Part shown: piece after piece, positions 24,166 to 33,338 of the stretch
Position numbering within the stretch: the stretch's first letter is position 1
Layout: every line of letters begins with the position of its first letter
Assembly: GCA_041671545.1 (NCBI GenBank)
Contig: JBAZBI010000016.1
Span: 31,843-95,842, forward strand
Direction of reading: 5' to 3'
Length of the DNA stretch: 64,000 nt
Origin: UBA1563 sp041671545
Lineage (GTDB): Bacteria > Bacteroidota > Ignavibacteria > Ignavibacteriales > Ignavibacteriaceae
The notes under the pieces: model-generated
Told to the model about the DNA's origin: nothing
Seen by the model: only the letters and a program-made list of their open reading frames with translations
Database searches by the model: none
Position numbers and translations under genes: made by a program

Positions 24166-26145
24166 TTATTTCCTTCTTGCCCTTAGCAAGAAAAATGTTT
24201 TGCTTATAATTTCCAAGTCTAGCCAAATGTTTTGATTCTTTGCGTAAAATATATCCAATTTTTCTAAGTTTTCCTCGTTTTCGAAATCAGTAAACCAAAT
24301 TCCTGTAAGTCCCCGTTTCCCTAAAAAAAGATCCGAAGTGTGGTTCTCTTTTGGTCCGACAAAACTGCATTTTCCCTTAATCACGGACGGAACTGCTAAG
24401 ATGAAATCAGCAAAGCCTGAATGACTTAGTGTCATTTTATTTTTCATGTAGCAAAAGGGATAAAAAAAGAAGAGGAAGAGAAATCCAAAGAATAAATCAA
24501 AAGAACGTTTAATGAAGCGATGTCCCATTTGCGAAATATTGTAAGTGATTTCTATGAAAGGAATATCTTCCAGAAGATAGACAGAGGATTTTCCAACCAG
24601 AAAATCGAGGTTAGAGCCAGCAAGTTTGAATTCAACATTTTCTTTTTGACATTCCGCAACAACGCTCATCATTGCAGTGTATGAGACTTCCTCCGAAGGA
24701 AAAATTACCTCGCTGATTTTTTTTTCGCGGATAACTTTTTGAATATTCTGAAGACTTCCCACAACTTCAAAATTACCAAAATGTTCACCTATCTCTTTCC
24801 TCGTTTCAGAAATTAACCCGATGATCGAATGATAGCTGGTCGATTTTTCTTTTAGCTTTTTAGCAATTGCAAGAGATGATTTTGTAGTTCCAACCACAAG
24901 TGTTTTAACAATAGTTTTATCCACCTGCGGCAAACCGATTTTGAATATGAGTCTGAATAAAATTCGCCAACCGGCAAATAGGAAAACCAATACGATAAAA
25001 GTTAAAAGAACAACTCCGCGGCTGTAGGCAAAATCTTTAAAGAAATAAGTAAGCGAAGAAATGACAAAAAAACCGGAAAGAAGCGCGGGAAAAATCCGTA
25101 GAACCGGCAGCGTGTCTTTTTTATAGGCTCCCGAACTTGCGCTCACCAAAATTTGTACTAACGCAGGAATTGTAAAAACAATTAAGTGAGTTGATTCGGG
25201 AAAACCTCTCCAAGTTCGAAAATGAGAGTAGAGTTTTTCGGTTGTGAATAAAGAAAGGTTAAAAAATAAAAAATCCAACAGAACGGCAATTAACGTTAGT
25301 TTTTGTTTACCGAAAAATGCCAGCAGCTGCCGGAAAATAATTGCACTTCTGAGTATGATTTCAACCAATAAAGACGAGGCAAAATGCTTTTTAACAAAAA
25401 GATGCATCGCGTTATAAAAAACTTTCGTTTCGTCAAGACTGCTCCGTTTGGTGCTTTCACCTTTGTAATGAATGATCGTAGTATTATGGACGTAATAAAC
25501 TTTCCATCCCGATTTTTGCACGCGGTAGCACCAATCAAGATCCTCACCATACATAAAAAACTGCTCATCAAGTCCGCCGATCTTTTCAAAAACTTCCCGT
25601 CTTAACATCATGAACGAACCTGAAATTGCATCCACTTCATAAGATCGGTTCTCATCCATAAAGGTCAAATTATATCGTGCAAATAGTTTACTCTTCGGGA
25701 AGAGTGAACTTAATCCGCTCACTTTACAAAAAGATGTCCATGGACCTGGGAAACTTCTTCTACAAGCCAACTGTAACGTACCATCGGGATTAAGGATTTT
25801 ACATCCAACCATACCGGCATCTTTAGTATCGTTGAAAAACTGGATCAATTTTTCAAAGGTATCTTCTTGAACAATTGTATCAGGATTAAGTAGAAGTAAA
25901 TATTTCCCCTTCGCAATTTTCAATCCAAGATTGTTCGCTTTGCTAAATCCCAAGTTTATCTTACTTGAAATTAAAGTAACCTTTGGGAATTTTTCACGTA
26001 GCATTTCAATACTACCATCATCAGAACCATTATCCACAACAATAATTTCGGTTGAAAGATTTGTGATAGCTTTAAATAGAGACGCAAGAAGATTTTGTAA
26101 AAATTCTTTTACATTGTAATTGACGATGATAATTGAAAGGTCCAA
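24166..26145 (-). CDS. GT2 glycosyltransferase fused to a degenerate phosphoglycosyltransferase-like membrane region
   Basis: 659 residues. Residues 1 to about 240 are a GT2 domain (SIIIVNYN, VVDNGSDDGS, LLNPDT as the DxD-like motif, EDLDWCYR). Then come four hydrophobic spans, a Rossmann-like CoA-binding_3 region (TLVVGTTKSS...SEVIFPSEEV), and a C-terminal piece resembling polyprenyl-phosphate glycosylphosphotransferases (IKRSFDLFFG, SFVGPKE, KRGLTGIW). That last piece lacks the KFRSM and RxDELPQ segments which carry the catalytic Asp-Glu in such enzymes, and GPRPE has become GPKEN. The GT2 part is therefore probably the active enzyme. Start is TTG 26145. Confidence 0.8.
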   Translation of the reverse strand: MDLSIIIVNYNVKEFLQNLLASLFKAITNLSTEIIVVDNGSDDGSIEMLREKFPKVTLISSKINLGFSKANNLGLKIAKGKYLLLLNPDTIVQEDTFEKLIQFFNDTKDAGMVGCKILNPDGTLQLACRRSFPGPWTSFCKVSGLSSLFPKSKLFARYNLTFMDENRSYEVDAISGSFMMLRREVFEKIGGLDEQFFMYGEDLDWCYRVQKSGWKVYYVHNTTIIHYKGESTKRSSLDETKVFYNAMHLFVKKHFASSLLVEIILRSAIIFRQLLAFFGKQKLTLIAVLLDFLFFNLSLFTTEKLYSHFRTWRGFPESTHLIVFTIPALVQILVSASSGAYKKDTLPVLRIFPALLSGFFVISSLTYFFKDFAYSRGVVLLTFIVLVFLFAGWRILFRLIFKIGLPQVDKTIVKTLVVGTTKSSLAIAKKLKEKSTSYHSIIGLISETRKEIGEHFGNFEVVGSLQNIQKVIREKKISEVIFPSEEVSYTAMMSVVAECQKENVEFKLAGSNLDFLVGKSSVYLLEDIPFIEITYNISQMGHRFIKRSFDLFFGFLFLFFFYPFCYMKNKMTLSHSGFADFILAVPSVIKGKCSFVGPKENHTSDLFLGKRGLTGIWFTDFENEENLEKLDIFYAKNQNIWLDLEIISKTFFLLRARRK

Positions 26146-26156
26146 GCCAACTCAAT

Positions 26157-26876
26157 TTATAATAAGTGAAAAATGCTTCGGAGCCGAAGTTTCCAAACAA
26201 GAAACACAGCTTCGCGTACAATCTTTTTGGACATTTTTGAATGTCCCGAATGGCGATCGATAAAAATGATGGGAACTTCACAAAATTTAAATCCGTTATG
26301 AATTGCTTTGAAATTCATTTCGATTTGAAATGCGTATCCGTTGGATTTTATTTTATTCAAATCAATCGACTCTAAAACTTTTCTGCGAAAACATTTGAAT
26401 CCGCCGGTTGAGTCGCTTATCCGCATCCCGGTAATTACTCTCGTGTATTTGTTTGCGAACCAACTGAGCATTAACCGCTGCATCGGCCAGTTAACAACAT
26501 TTACTCCGTTTTTATAGCGGCTCCCGATAACAAAATCGCAATGTTCAATCGCGGTTAAAAAGTTTTTTATTTCTTTCGGATCGTGCGAATAATCAGCATC
26601 CATTTCAAAAATGTAATCATAATCGTGTTCCAATGCGTAAGTGAATCCGGCGCAATAAGCTGTTCCCAAGCCCAGCTTTTTTTCTCGATGAAGTACATGT
26701 ACTTTATCATTCTTTGCACTTAATTCATCAACATATTTGCCTGTGCCGTCGGGAGAGTTGTCATCGACAACAAGAATTTCCACATCTATCGGATGGCGCT
26801 CTAATATATCCGGAATCAATTTCGTAATGTTCGCTAATTCATTGTATGTCGGTATTATAATCAGTGTTTTGGGCAT
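26157..26876 (-). CDS. Polyprenol-phosphate mannose synthase-like GT2
   Basis: 239 residues close to the soluble dolichol/polyprenol-phosphate mannosyltransferase (DPM1) type: IPTYNELANI, VVDDNSPDGTG, GLGTAYCAGF, MDADYSHDP (the DxD metal site) and STGGFKCFRR. It transfers a hexose from a nucleotide sugar to a lipid phosphate. Such donors feed GT-C enzymes, and a GT-C-like protein is encoded at 4846. It lies 11 bp upstream of the GT2 fusion. Confidence 0.9.
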   Translation of the reverse strand: MPKTLIIIPTYNELANITKLIPDILERHPIDVEILVVDDNSPDGTGKYVDELSAKNDKVHVLHREKKLGLGTAYCAGFTYALEHDYDYIFEMDADYSHDPKEIKNFLTAIEHCDFVIGSRYKNGVNVVNWPMQRLMLSWFANKYTRVITGMRISDSTGGFKCFRRKVLESIDLNKIKSNGYAFQIEMNFKAIHNGFKFCEVPIIFIDRHSGHSKMSKKIVREAVFLVWKLRLRSIFHLL

Positions 26877-26959
26877 AAAAAGTCTTTAGTTTTCAGTAAT
26901 CAGTTAATAGTTTAACGCAAAAAATTGAAAAAAGCAATTCTCAATTCCTAATTCGTAAT

Positions 26960-28363
26960 TTAGTCAAAATGTCCTTTCCCAAAAAGCATTACAAAGACGG
27001 TTCGGAACATTATTTTGAAATCCATCCGCAACGACATATTTTCAATGTAGAATAAATCGTATTTCAATTTTTCTTTTACGTCTTCGACGGTTTCATCATA
27101 TTTATGTTTTACCTGCGCCCAACCGGTTATTCCGGGACGAACTTTCAATCTTCTTTTATAATAAGGGATCTCTGCTGAAAGTTTTTCTACAAAGAATGGT
27201 CTTTCCGGACGCGGACCAACGAGACTCATTTCACCCTTGAGAATATTTATCATCTGCGGAAGTTCATCAATCCGAACCTTTCGGACAAATTTACCAACGT
27301 GCGTAATCCGCGGATCATCCTTCGTCGACCACACTGGACCGGTATGCTTCTCTGCATCCTGTCTCATCGAACGAAACTTGTAAATATTGAATTTCTTTCC
27401 GTTTAATCCGCATCTTTCTTGTTTAAATAAAACCGGACCTTTGCTATCGAGTTTGATTGCGATTGATGTTAAAAGCATAACCGGAGACGTCAATAAAAGA
27501 AAAATGAATGCAAAGATGAGGTCTAAAAATCTTTTAATTTTAGCTTCCCATGCCGGCATTAATTGGGGATTAATATCGATGAGCGGAAATCCGTAAAGTT
27601 GTGTAGTTCTTGCTTGCCCGCTTAAAATGTTGTATAGATCGGGAGCGATTTTCAAACCAACATTTTTGTTTTCGCATTTCCCGATGATTTCAATTAAGGT
27701 GTCTTCAGAAAATTTCATTAGGACAATAATTACTTCTTTGATGCTTAGTTCATCAATTCTTTTAGGAATATCGGAAACCGTTCCAACCACTCTAACATCT
27801 TTATACTCTTTTTCAAGATCATTCTCGGCAAGAGTAACATAACCGACAACATCAATACCAAGTCCCGGATGATCGAGTATTTCTCCATGAATCTCATGGG
27901 CGTTGTTATTGAATCCAACGAGCAAGGCATTTCGTCTTCCAACACCGTTGATCAATAATCTACGTTGGAAACCGCGCACTGCAAGTCTGCCGAACGAAAC
28001 CCAGAAAAGAAAAAATCCCCAGTATATGAAAATTAGGAATCTACTTTCGGAAGAAACTCCGTGCGAATAATCATCGAGAAAAATAAAAAAGAAAAGGAGG
28101 AAAACACCAACGAACGTAGCTTTGAATAATGTTGAGATTTCATCAAAACGTGAGAGAGCAAACCAGGTGCGATACATTCCAACGAAAGAGAAAATAAGCA
28201 GCCAATAGAAATAAACCACCAGCATAGGAAAAAGAAATTCCGGCATAACAAGCAGATCAAATATTCCGGTACTCACACGAAAATGAAAAAAAACCACCCA
28301 AGCAAGATTGATGGAGAGGAAATCGGCCAACAGGACTAATATTTTTTCGGTACTTTTAGACAT
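26960..28363 (-). CDS. Undecaprenyl-phosphate sugar phosphotransferase (WcaJ/WbaP family)
   Basis: Starts surface-polysaccharide assembly by moving a sugar-1-phosphate onto undecaprenyl phosphate. 467 residues: four or five N-terminal spans, a Rossmann-like CoA_binding_3 domain (ALLVGFNNNAHEI), a re-entrant helix (IKRFLDLIFAF) and the intact catalytic domain with FKQERCG, YKFRSM, VRIDELPQM (catalytic Asp-Glu), SLVGPRPERP and RPGITGWAQV. Complete, unlike the fused homologue at 24166. It overlaps the upstream GT4 gene by 8 nt. Confidence 0.93.
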   Translation of the reverse strand: MSKSTEKILVLLADFLSINLAWVVFFHFRVSTGIFDLLVMPEFLFPMLVVYFYWLLIFSFVGMYRTWFALSRFDEISTLFKATFVGVFLLFFFIFLDDYSHGVSSESRFLIFIYWGFFLFWVSFGRLAVRGFQRRLLINGVGRRNALLVGFNNNAHEIHGEILDHPGLGIDVVGYVTLAENDLEKEYKDVRVVGTVSDIPKRIDELSIKEVIIVLMKFSEDTLIEIIGKCENKNVGLKIAPDLYNILSGQARTTQLYGFPLIDINPQLMPAWEAKIKRFLDLIFAFIFLLLTSPVMLLTSIAIKLDSKGPVLFKQERCGLNGKKFNIYKFRSMRQDAEKHTGPVWSTKDDPRITHVGKFVRKVRIDELPQMINILKGEMSLVGPRPERPFFVEKLSAEIPYYKRRLKVRPGITGWAQVKHKYDETVEDVKEKLKYDLFYIENMSLRMDFKIMFRTVFVMLFGKGHFD

Positions 28364-29582
28364 CTTCTTTCAACATTTTCGCAAATCGTTCTATGGTCTT
28401 TTTACGGTCATAGCTTTCTACAGCATATTTTCTTCCGGACTTACCCATCTTAACTGATTCATCTTTATTCGAATTCATCCACAGAATTTTTTCAACAAGA
28501 TCTGTGGAATTCTCCGGTTCACAATATAACCCCGCTCCAGATTTTTCTAAAATCTTACGGGCTTCACCATCAACACAAAGAATAACAGGACATTCAGAAG
28601 CCATCGCTTCATAGAGTTTTGACGGAATTGTAAACTTAAATAACTCATTCTTCACAAGAGGAATCAATGTTACATCGAATAGAGAAAGATAATCGAGAAT
28701 TAAGTCGCGGTTTACTGGAGGAAGGAGTAGAACGTTTTTTAATTCATTGATCTGGATTTCTTTCTCAAGAATTTCACGATCAACACCGTCACCAATAACT
28801 AAATAAATTATTTCAGAAAGGTGCTTTGTTAGTTTTGCAGAGTCGGTTATAAGTTTTAACCCCTGGGCGCCACCAATATTTCCTGCATATCCAACAATAA
28901 ATTTGCCATCTAGATTTAGTTCCTTATGAAGCATTTCATTTTTTTCTTTTTTCATTACTAAATCAGTTCGCACAAAGTTGGGGAGCCAAATTATCTTTTT
29001 AATAAACTTAAACTTAGTGGATAATTTTTGCTTCGTTATTTCAGTTACAACATTAATGTAATCAGCCTTTTTATAAATTAATCTCTCAAACTTTTCTGCT
29101 AAATAAATAGCTGTTTTGTTTTTTAAAAATCCGAGTTGAATCGCTGATTCAGGCCAAAGATCCCCAATATCAAAAATAAATTTACTCCCCTTAACTATTT
29201 TGATGAACATCCCGGAGATTCCGTTGAATAATGGAGGAGAAATTGTCAAATGAAAGTCGGTTCGTTTAACTTTAAGCAATGCAACGAGTGTTGAAGAAAA
29301 AGAAAATGATAAATAGTAAAGAATTCTTGTAACAAAACTACCGCGGTCTGATGCGTACACAAACGTATTAAAAAGTGTTATTCCATTCACCAAAGATTTT
29401 TCGTAAAGTTTAAATTTACTAATTCTATCTTCTTTTCGTATCAGATAACTTGGGAATGGTGAAATTACGGTTACTTTAAAACCCGCATCCCGGAGTTCTT
29501 CTGCAAAACCTATACTTCGTTGGGAACCTCCCCCAACTTCCGGCGGAAAGTATTGAGTGATAATTAAAATTCTTTTATTCAA
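28356..29582 (-). CDS. GT4-family glycosyltransferase
   Basis: About 408 residues, GT-B fold. N-terminal glycine-rich LIITQYFPPEVGGGSQR and C-terminal nucleotide-sugar site (YAGNIGGAQGL, PSKLYEAMASECPVILC with the conserved Glu) resemble WbuB-like enzymes. The start is taken as TTG 29582, which follows GGGA and overlaps the upstream stop by 8 nt; the frame extends to 29606 but that would lie inside the neighbour. It adds a sugar to the lipid-linked repeat unit. Confidence 0.88.
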   Translation of the reverse strand: MNKRILIITQYFPPEVGGGSQRSIGFAEELRDAGFKVTVISPFPSYLIRKEDRISKFKLYEKSLVNGITLFNTFVYASDRGSFVTRILYYLSFSFSSTLVALLKVKRTDFHLTISPPLFNGISGMFIKIVKGSKFIFDIGDLWPESAIQLGFLKNKTAIYLAEKFERLIYKKADYINVVTEITKQKLSTKFKFIKKIIWLPNFVRTDLVMKKEKNEMLHKELNLDGKFIVGYAGNIGGAQGLKLITDSAKLTKHLSEIIYLVIGDGVDREILEKEIQINELKNVLLLPPVNRDLILDYLSLFDVTLIPLVKNELFKFTIPSKLYEAMASECPVILCVDGEARKILEKSGAGLYCEPENSTDLVEKILWMNSNKDESVKMGKSGRKYAVESYDRKKTIERFAKMLKEDV

Positions 29583-30744
29583 ATATCTTTCCCTTTTCAA
29601 CTTCAAGAATTACTTTCTCGATGCCATCAGCAATTATTTCCCATGAATAATTTGAGGCTATATGTTTTCTTTTTTCTGCCATAACACTGGTATTGGTTTT
29701 AATGGCTTCATCAACCATCTTTCTGAATTCAATGGAATCATTTGCTATGTAAATATACTCTTTAAACTTTTCAACTTCATACATTGGAGTTGTTACAACA
29801 GGTAAACCTAAAGCTAAATACTCAATCAATTTTAGGGGATTCACCGCGTCTGTCAACTCATTAATTTTAAAAGGAATTATTCCAACATCGAAATTTGAAG
29901 CATAGGCAGGTAACTCTGCATACTCGACTTTTCCAAGCAAATAAATGTTTGGGCAGTTGTGTAATTGAGAAACGTCAATTGCTGAATCTCCGATCAAAAC
30001 GATTGAATAATTGGGGAAAGTTCTAGCTAAAGAGTTAATCATTTCAACATCCACCCACTCAGAGATTAATCCAAAAAAACCAATAATTGGTTTTTTTATA
30101 GCATCAAACTTATCAATTTTTTTTACTTTCACTTTTGAAAAATGTTCAACTTCTACACCTTGATGGAGGAAATTATTCACACCAGATTTAGGAACTCTTG
30201 TCCCGAGTAATGACTTCGAGACGGAAAAAGATGAGTCAACTTTTTCTAAAACTCTTCTTTCCAATTCTACCAATGATTTAAATGCACCACTAAAGAGGGA
30301 ATAATCGTCAAGACAAATATAGTGAGAAGAAGTCTCTCCGAGTTTCCCAAGTAGGTTATAGACGATTGGGGATGAAGAAATGACAATCGGATTATGAAAA
30401 TGATTCAACCTAATTTTTTTTTTAAGAAATCGGGTGAGCATAATATTGTTTAATAGTCGAACAGTCCTAACATCATGGAATGGAAGAATGAAGGGATGCA
30501 CTTCCAACACATTATTTGTTATCTCATTTTCCTCAACAGAAGGAGGCGGAAAAAATATTTTTTTTAGTTTTTCTAATATTCGGTTGAAATCTTGAAAATT
30601 GAATGTCGGTTTTCGTAGCGCAAGCGACCCAACCCACATCAAACGGTTGTTCGAAGAAAGAACTTTACCTAAATGTTGCATGGTTGATGGATGACGTCCC
30701 CAATCGTCGGCAAAAACAATAATATTTCTATTTTTTAAGATCAT
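29575..30744 (-). CDS. Glycosyltransferase, GT-B fold
   Basis: 389 residues. The C-terminal half has the group-1 pattern (IIGFFGLISEWVD, YLLGKVEYAELPAYAS, PLKLIEYLALGLPVVTT with the conserved Glu). The N-terminal half (IIVFADDWGRHPSTMQHLG) is divergent, as usual for acceptor-binding domains. It lies 3 bp after wecB in the same leftward transcript. Sugar specificity is not predictable. Confidence 0.82.
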   Translation of the reverse strand: MILKNRNIIVFADDWGRHPSTMQHLGKVLSSNNRLMWVGSLALRKPTFNFQDFNRILEKLKKIFFPPPSVEENEITNNVLEVHPFILPFHDVRTVRLLNNIMLTRFLKKKIRLNHFHNPIVISSSPIVYNLLGKLGETSSHYICLDDYSLFSGAFKSLVELERRVLEKVDSSFSVSKSLLGTRVPKSGVNNFLHQGVEVEHFSKVKVKKIDKFDAIKKPIIGFFGLISEWVDVEMINSLARTFPNYSIVLIGDSAIDVSQLHNCPNIYLLGKVEYAELPAYASNFDVGIIPFKINELTDAVNPLKLIEYLALGLPVVTTPMYEVEKFKEYIYIANDSIEFRKMVDEAIKTNTSVMAEKRKHIASNYSWEIIADGIEKVILEVEKGKIFE

Positions 30745-30747
30745 CAG

Positions 30748-31881
30748 CTACAAATGCTTCTTTAATAGTTCAACGATTTTCTCAGAAGCTTTACCATCTC
30801 CATAAGGATTTTTCCCCTTAAAATAATTGTGTCCTAATGATAAATTTTTATTTACCGAATGAAAAGTTTTTTTAATTTTATTAACATTACTGCCGACGAG
30901 AAATGCATAGCCGGCATCGACAGCCTCCATCCGCTCTGTAACATCTCGCAAAACAATTATAGGTTTGCGAAAAACGAAGCATTCCTCCTGTATTCCACCC
31001 GAATCACTCATAATGAACTTACATTTTTCCATTAAATAAATGAAAGACAAATAATCCATTGGGGGCAAAAGGTGAAAATTGGTTAATCCTTTTAAAGTAG
31101 CTTCAACAGGAATTTTTACATTAGGATTGAGATGAACCGGATAAATAAATTCCAATTCGGGATTTTTCGAGGCAAGTTCTTTAAAGGTATCAAGAACTTT
31201 TTTAAACTCATCTCCAAATTTTTCACGACGGTGCATTGTAATTAAAACAAATTCTTTACAAAGAAAATCTGTGGGATATATCTTTTTCAAATTGTTTTTG
31301 ATCTCTATTTGAACCTTTGGAGTATCGACCAGTTTTTTAATTTGGAGTAGTGCATCAATCACCGTATTTCCAGTTACGAATACCCTCTTCGCATCATACC
31401 CTTCAGAAATCAAGTTATCTTTTGCGTATTTGGTTGGGACAAAATTGAAATCTGTTATCACAGAAATAAACTTTCTGTTTGCCTCTTCTGGATATGGACT
31501 ATAAATGTTATTACTGCGAAGTCCCGCTTCCACATGACCAATTTTAATTTTTTTATAAAAAGCTGAAAGTGCTGAAACAAATGCAGTGGTTGTATCTCCT
31601 TGAACAAGGAGAACATCCGGTTGTAATTCTATCAACAGATTTTTCAGTTTTGAGTTTGTTGCAACCGTAATATCAAATAAATCTTGGTTAGGTTTCATTA
31701 AATCAAGTTCATAATCAATTTTTATTTTAAAAATTTGTGAGACTTGCTTTAACATTTCTTTGTGTTGTCCAGTCGAGCAAACAAATGTATTAAAAGATTT
31801 TTCTTTTTTTAAGGCAGCAACCAAGGGTGCCATTTTTATGACTTCGGGGCGAGTACCAAACACGACAAGAATTTTTTTCAT
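30748..31881 (-). CDS. wecB: UDP-N-acetylglucosamine 2-epimerase (non-hydrolysing)
   Basis: Interconverts UDP-GlcNAc and UDP-ManNAc, so the polysaccharide probably contains ManNAc or a derivative. 377 residues: FGTRPEVIKMAPL, GQHKEML, GDTTTAF, GHVEAGLRS, PEEANR, HRRE and SDSGGIQEE are all in place. Start codon and the upstream stop overlap as TAATG (translational coupling). No ManNAc dehydrogenase is in the window. Confidence 0.94.
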   Translation of the reverse strand: MKKILVVFGTRPEVIKMAPLVAALKKEKSFNTFVCSTGQHKEMLKQVSQIFKIKIDYELDLMKPNQDLFDITVATNSKLKNLLIELQPDVLLVQGDTTTAFVSALSAFYKKIKIGHVEAGLRSNNIYSPYPEEANRKFISVITDFNFVPTKYAKDNLISEGYDAKRVFVTGNTVIDALLQIKKLVDTPKVQIEIKNNLKKIYPTDFLCKEFVLITMHRREKFGDEFKKVLDTFKELASKNPELEFIYPVHLNPNVKIPVEATLKGLTNFHLLPPMDYLSFIYLMEKCKFIMSDSGGIQEECFVFRKPIIVLRDVTERMEAVDAGYAFLVGSNVNKIKKTFHSVNKNLSLGHNYFKGKNPYGDGKASEKIVELLKKHL

Positions 31882-32828
31882 TAGACTCTTTTGAATTGGT
31901 TTTTGGGATAAATAAATAGTAACCGCAAGTACAAAAAAGATTTTTTAATTAAATCTAGTTTCAATTTTGAAATAGACATGCCTAAATAAACAAAAACTCG
32001 TAGAAACATCCCTGTAAAATGGAGAGCGACAAGTAGGAAAAATTCCATTCCCTTGAAGTGTTTTTGGTAAATCTGAATTTTGGCAATAGATTGATTCTTG
32101 AACTTGAACCATAAATTTTTATCTGTTGCAACACCTCCCAAATGAATAATTTCTGTCTGGGGAAAATAAACAACGTTGTAACCAAGATCAGCTGCTCTCA
32201 TGCAAAAATCAGTTTCCTCCGCATAGAAGAAAAATCGTGCATCAAAACCATACAATTCATCTACAATTTTTTTTGAACAAAGAATAAATGCCCCCTTCAC
32301 AATATCAACTTTTGTTGGTTGCTGAGGTTCGTTATCTGAATAATAGTATTTGTTTAGTTTTTTAACTCCCTTGAAAAACCGATAAAGGAATAGATTTTCT
32401 CCAAAAGAATTTCCAAGAGTGTCTTTGTCCACAACAGAAGGTTGAAGACTTTTGTTAGCATTTAATAATCTACATCCGATAACACTATCTTTCCCAAAAT
32501 CCTCAAGGAATGCAATGGTTTTATTTATTGTATCCTCAATGAAAAGAGTGTCGTTGTTCAGAAAAAGTATATACTTACCGGTTGCAACTTCTAATCCTTG
32601 ATTATTAGCTGCTGAAAAGCCTCGATTTTCTTTATTAACTATTAGATTAATCTGGGGATATTTTCTTAGTATATCTCTAATATCCCCCTCGTTTGAATTA
32701 TTATCAACTAGAATAATCTCAAAAATTGTCTGTTTATCAGTAAACTTATAAATTGAATCTAAACACTCAGTTAAAATTTGAAAAGAGTTATAATTTACAA
32801 TTATAATTGACAAGTCCATAGAGATCAT
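31881..32828 (-). CDS. GT2-family glycosyltransferase
   Basis: 315 residues: SIIIVNYNSFQ, VDNNSNEGD, FLNNDTLF (DxD-like), FFYAEETDFCMRA and a C-terminal amphipathic tail, as in rhamnosyltransferase-like GT2 enzymes. ATG 32828 follows GAAGG closely; ATG 32819 is an alternative start. Coupled to wecB. It is the first gene of the leftward run that ends with the sugar transferase at 26960. Confidence 0.87.
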   Translation of the reverse strand: MISMDLSIIIVNYNSFQILTECLDSIYKFTDKQTIFEIILVDNNSNEGDIRDILRKYPQINLIVNKENRGFSAANNQGLEVATGKYILFLNNDTLFIEDTINKTIAFLEDFGKDSVIGCRLLNANKSLQPSVVDKDTLGNSFGENLFLYRFFKGVKKLNKYYYSDNEPQQPTKVDIVKGAFILCSKKIVDELYGFDARFFFYAEETDFCMRAADLGYNVVYFPQTEIIHLGGVATDKNLWFKFKNQSIAKIQIYQKHFKGMEFFLLVALHFTGMFLRVFVYLGMSISKLKLDLIKKSFLYLRLLFIYPKNQFKRV

Positions 32829-32831
32829 CAA

Positions 32832-33217
32832 GCCTTCGTGATAAGTTTTAGGGAATTATTCTCAGAAAGAATGTTGATAAATATTAATATAAAAGTTTTT
32901 ATCAGAATGTTAGTTGTTAATGAGAATTTCTATAACAAAGTAAATCCCATTAAAAAAAGTTGCATTACAACTGAACAATACAATAATTAAATATTACCTA
33001 ACAACAATAATAAAGAGACTTTAAATAATCAAAATCTGGAGGTTATGTTACTTGTAAATTAAAGTTAAGATAATAAATTTTAAACCTGACATGCAAATAT
33101 AAAAGTAATTTAACTATACCCCAAAGACTAAGGTTATATCTCAAATCCGATATAGGGACAGCATACAACGCAAAAACAAAAATTAATAATGAGTTTTTTT
33201 ATCAAAAGAGATCAAAA
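32832..33217. other. AT-rich gene-free stretch left of the IS element
   Basis: About 385 bp with stop codons in every frame and no recognisable domain remnant. The only structure seen is a short tandem duplication of ATCAAAAGAG (33201-33220) at the border with the insertion sequence. It presumably holds the promoter of the leftward glycosyltransferase run. Confidence 0.5.
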
Positions 33218-33245
33218 GAGTGTGTAAAATACTTTGTGTAAATGG
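33218..33245 (+). repeat. Left terminal inverted repeat of the IS256 element
   Basis: Starts GAGTGTGTAAAATAC and ends TTTGTGTAAATGG. It pairs with 34653-34680. The outermost four bases differ except for the terminal G. Confidence 0.8.
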
Positions 33246-33338
33246 CAAGTAGTTGAATCATAAAAAAGGTTCAACTTGTTTGTCAAAGATAATAGAAAAA
33301 TGACCAAGAACAATCGACCAGTTCCTAACGGGCATGGT

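Noticed and set aside
26877..26959. Repetitive-looking text (CAGTAATCAG, CAATTCTCAATTCC) upstream of the mannose synthase-like gene
   Set aside because: Too short and too simple to call a repeat element without genome-wide copies; no stable hairpin.
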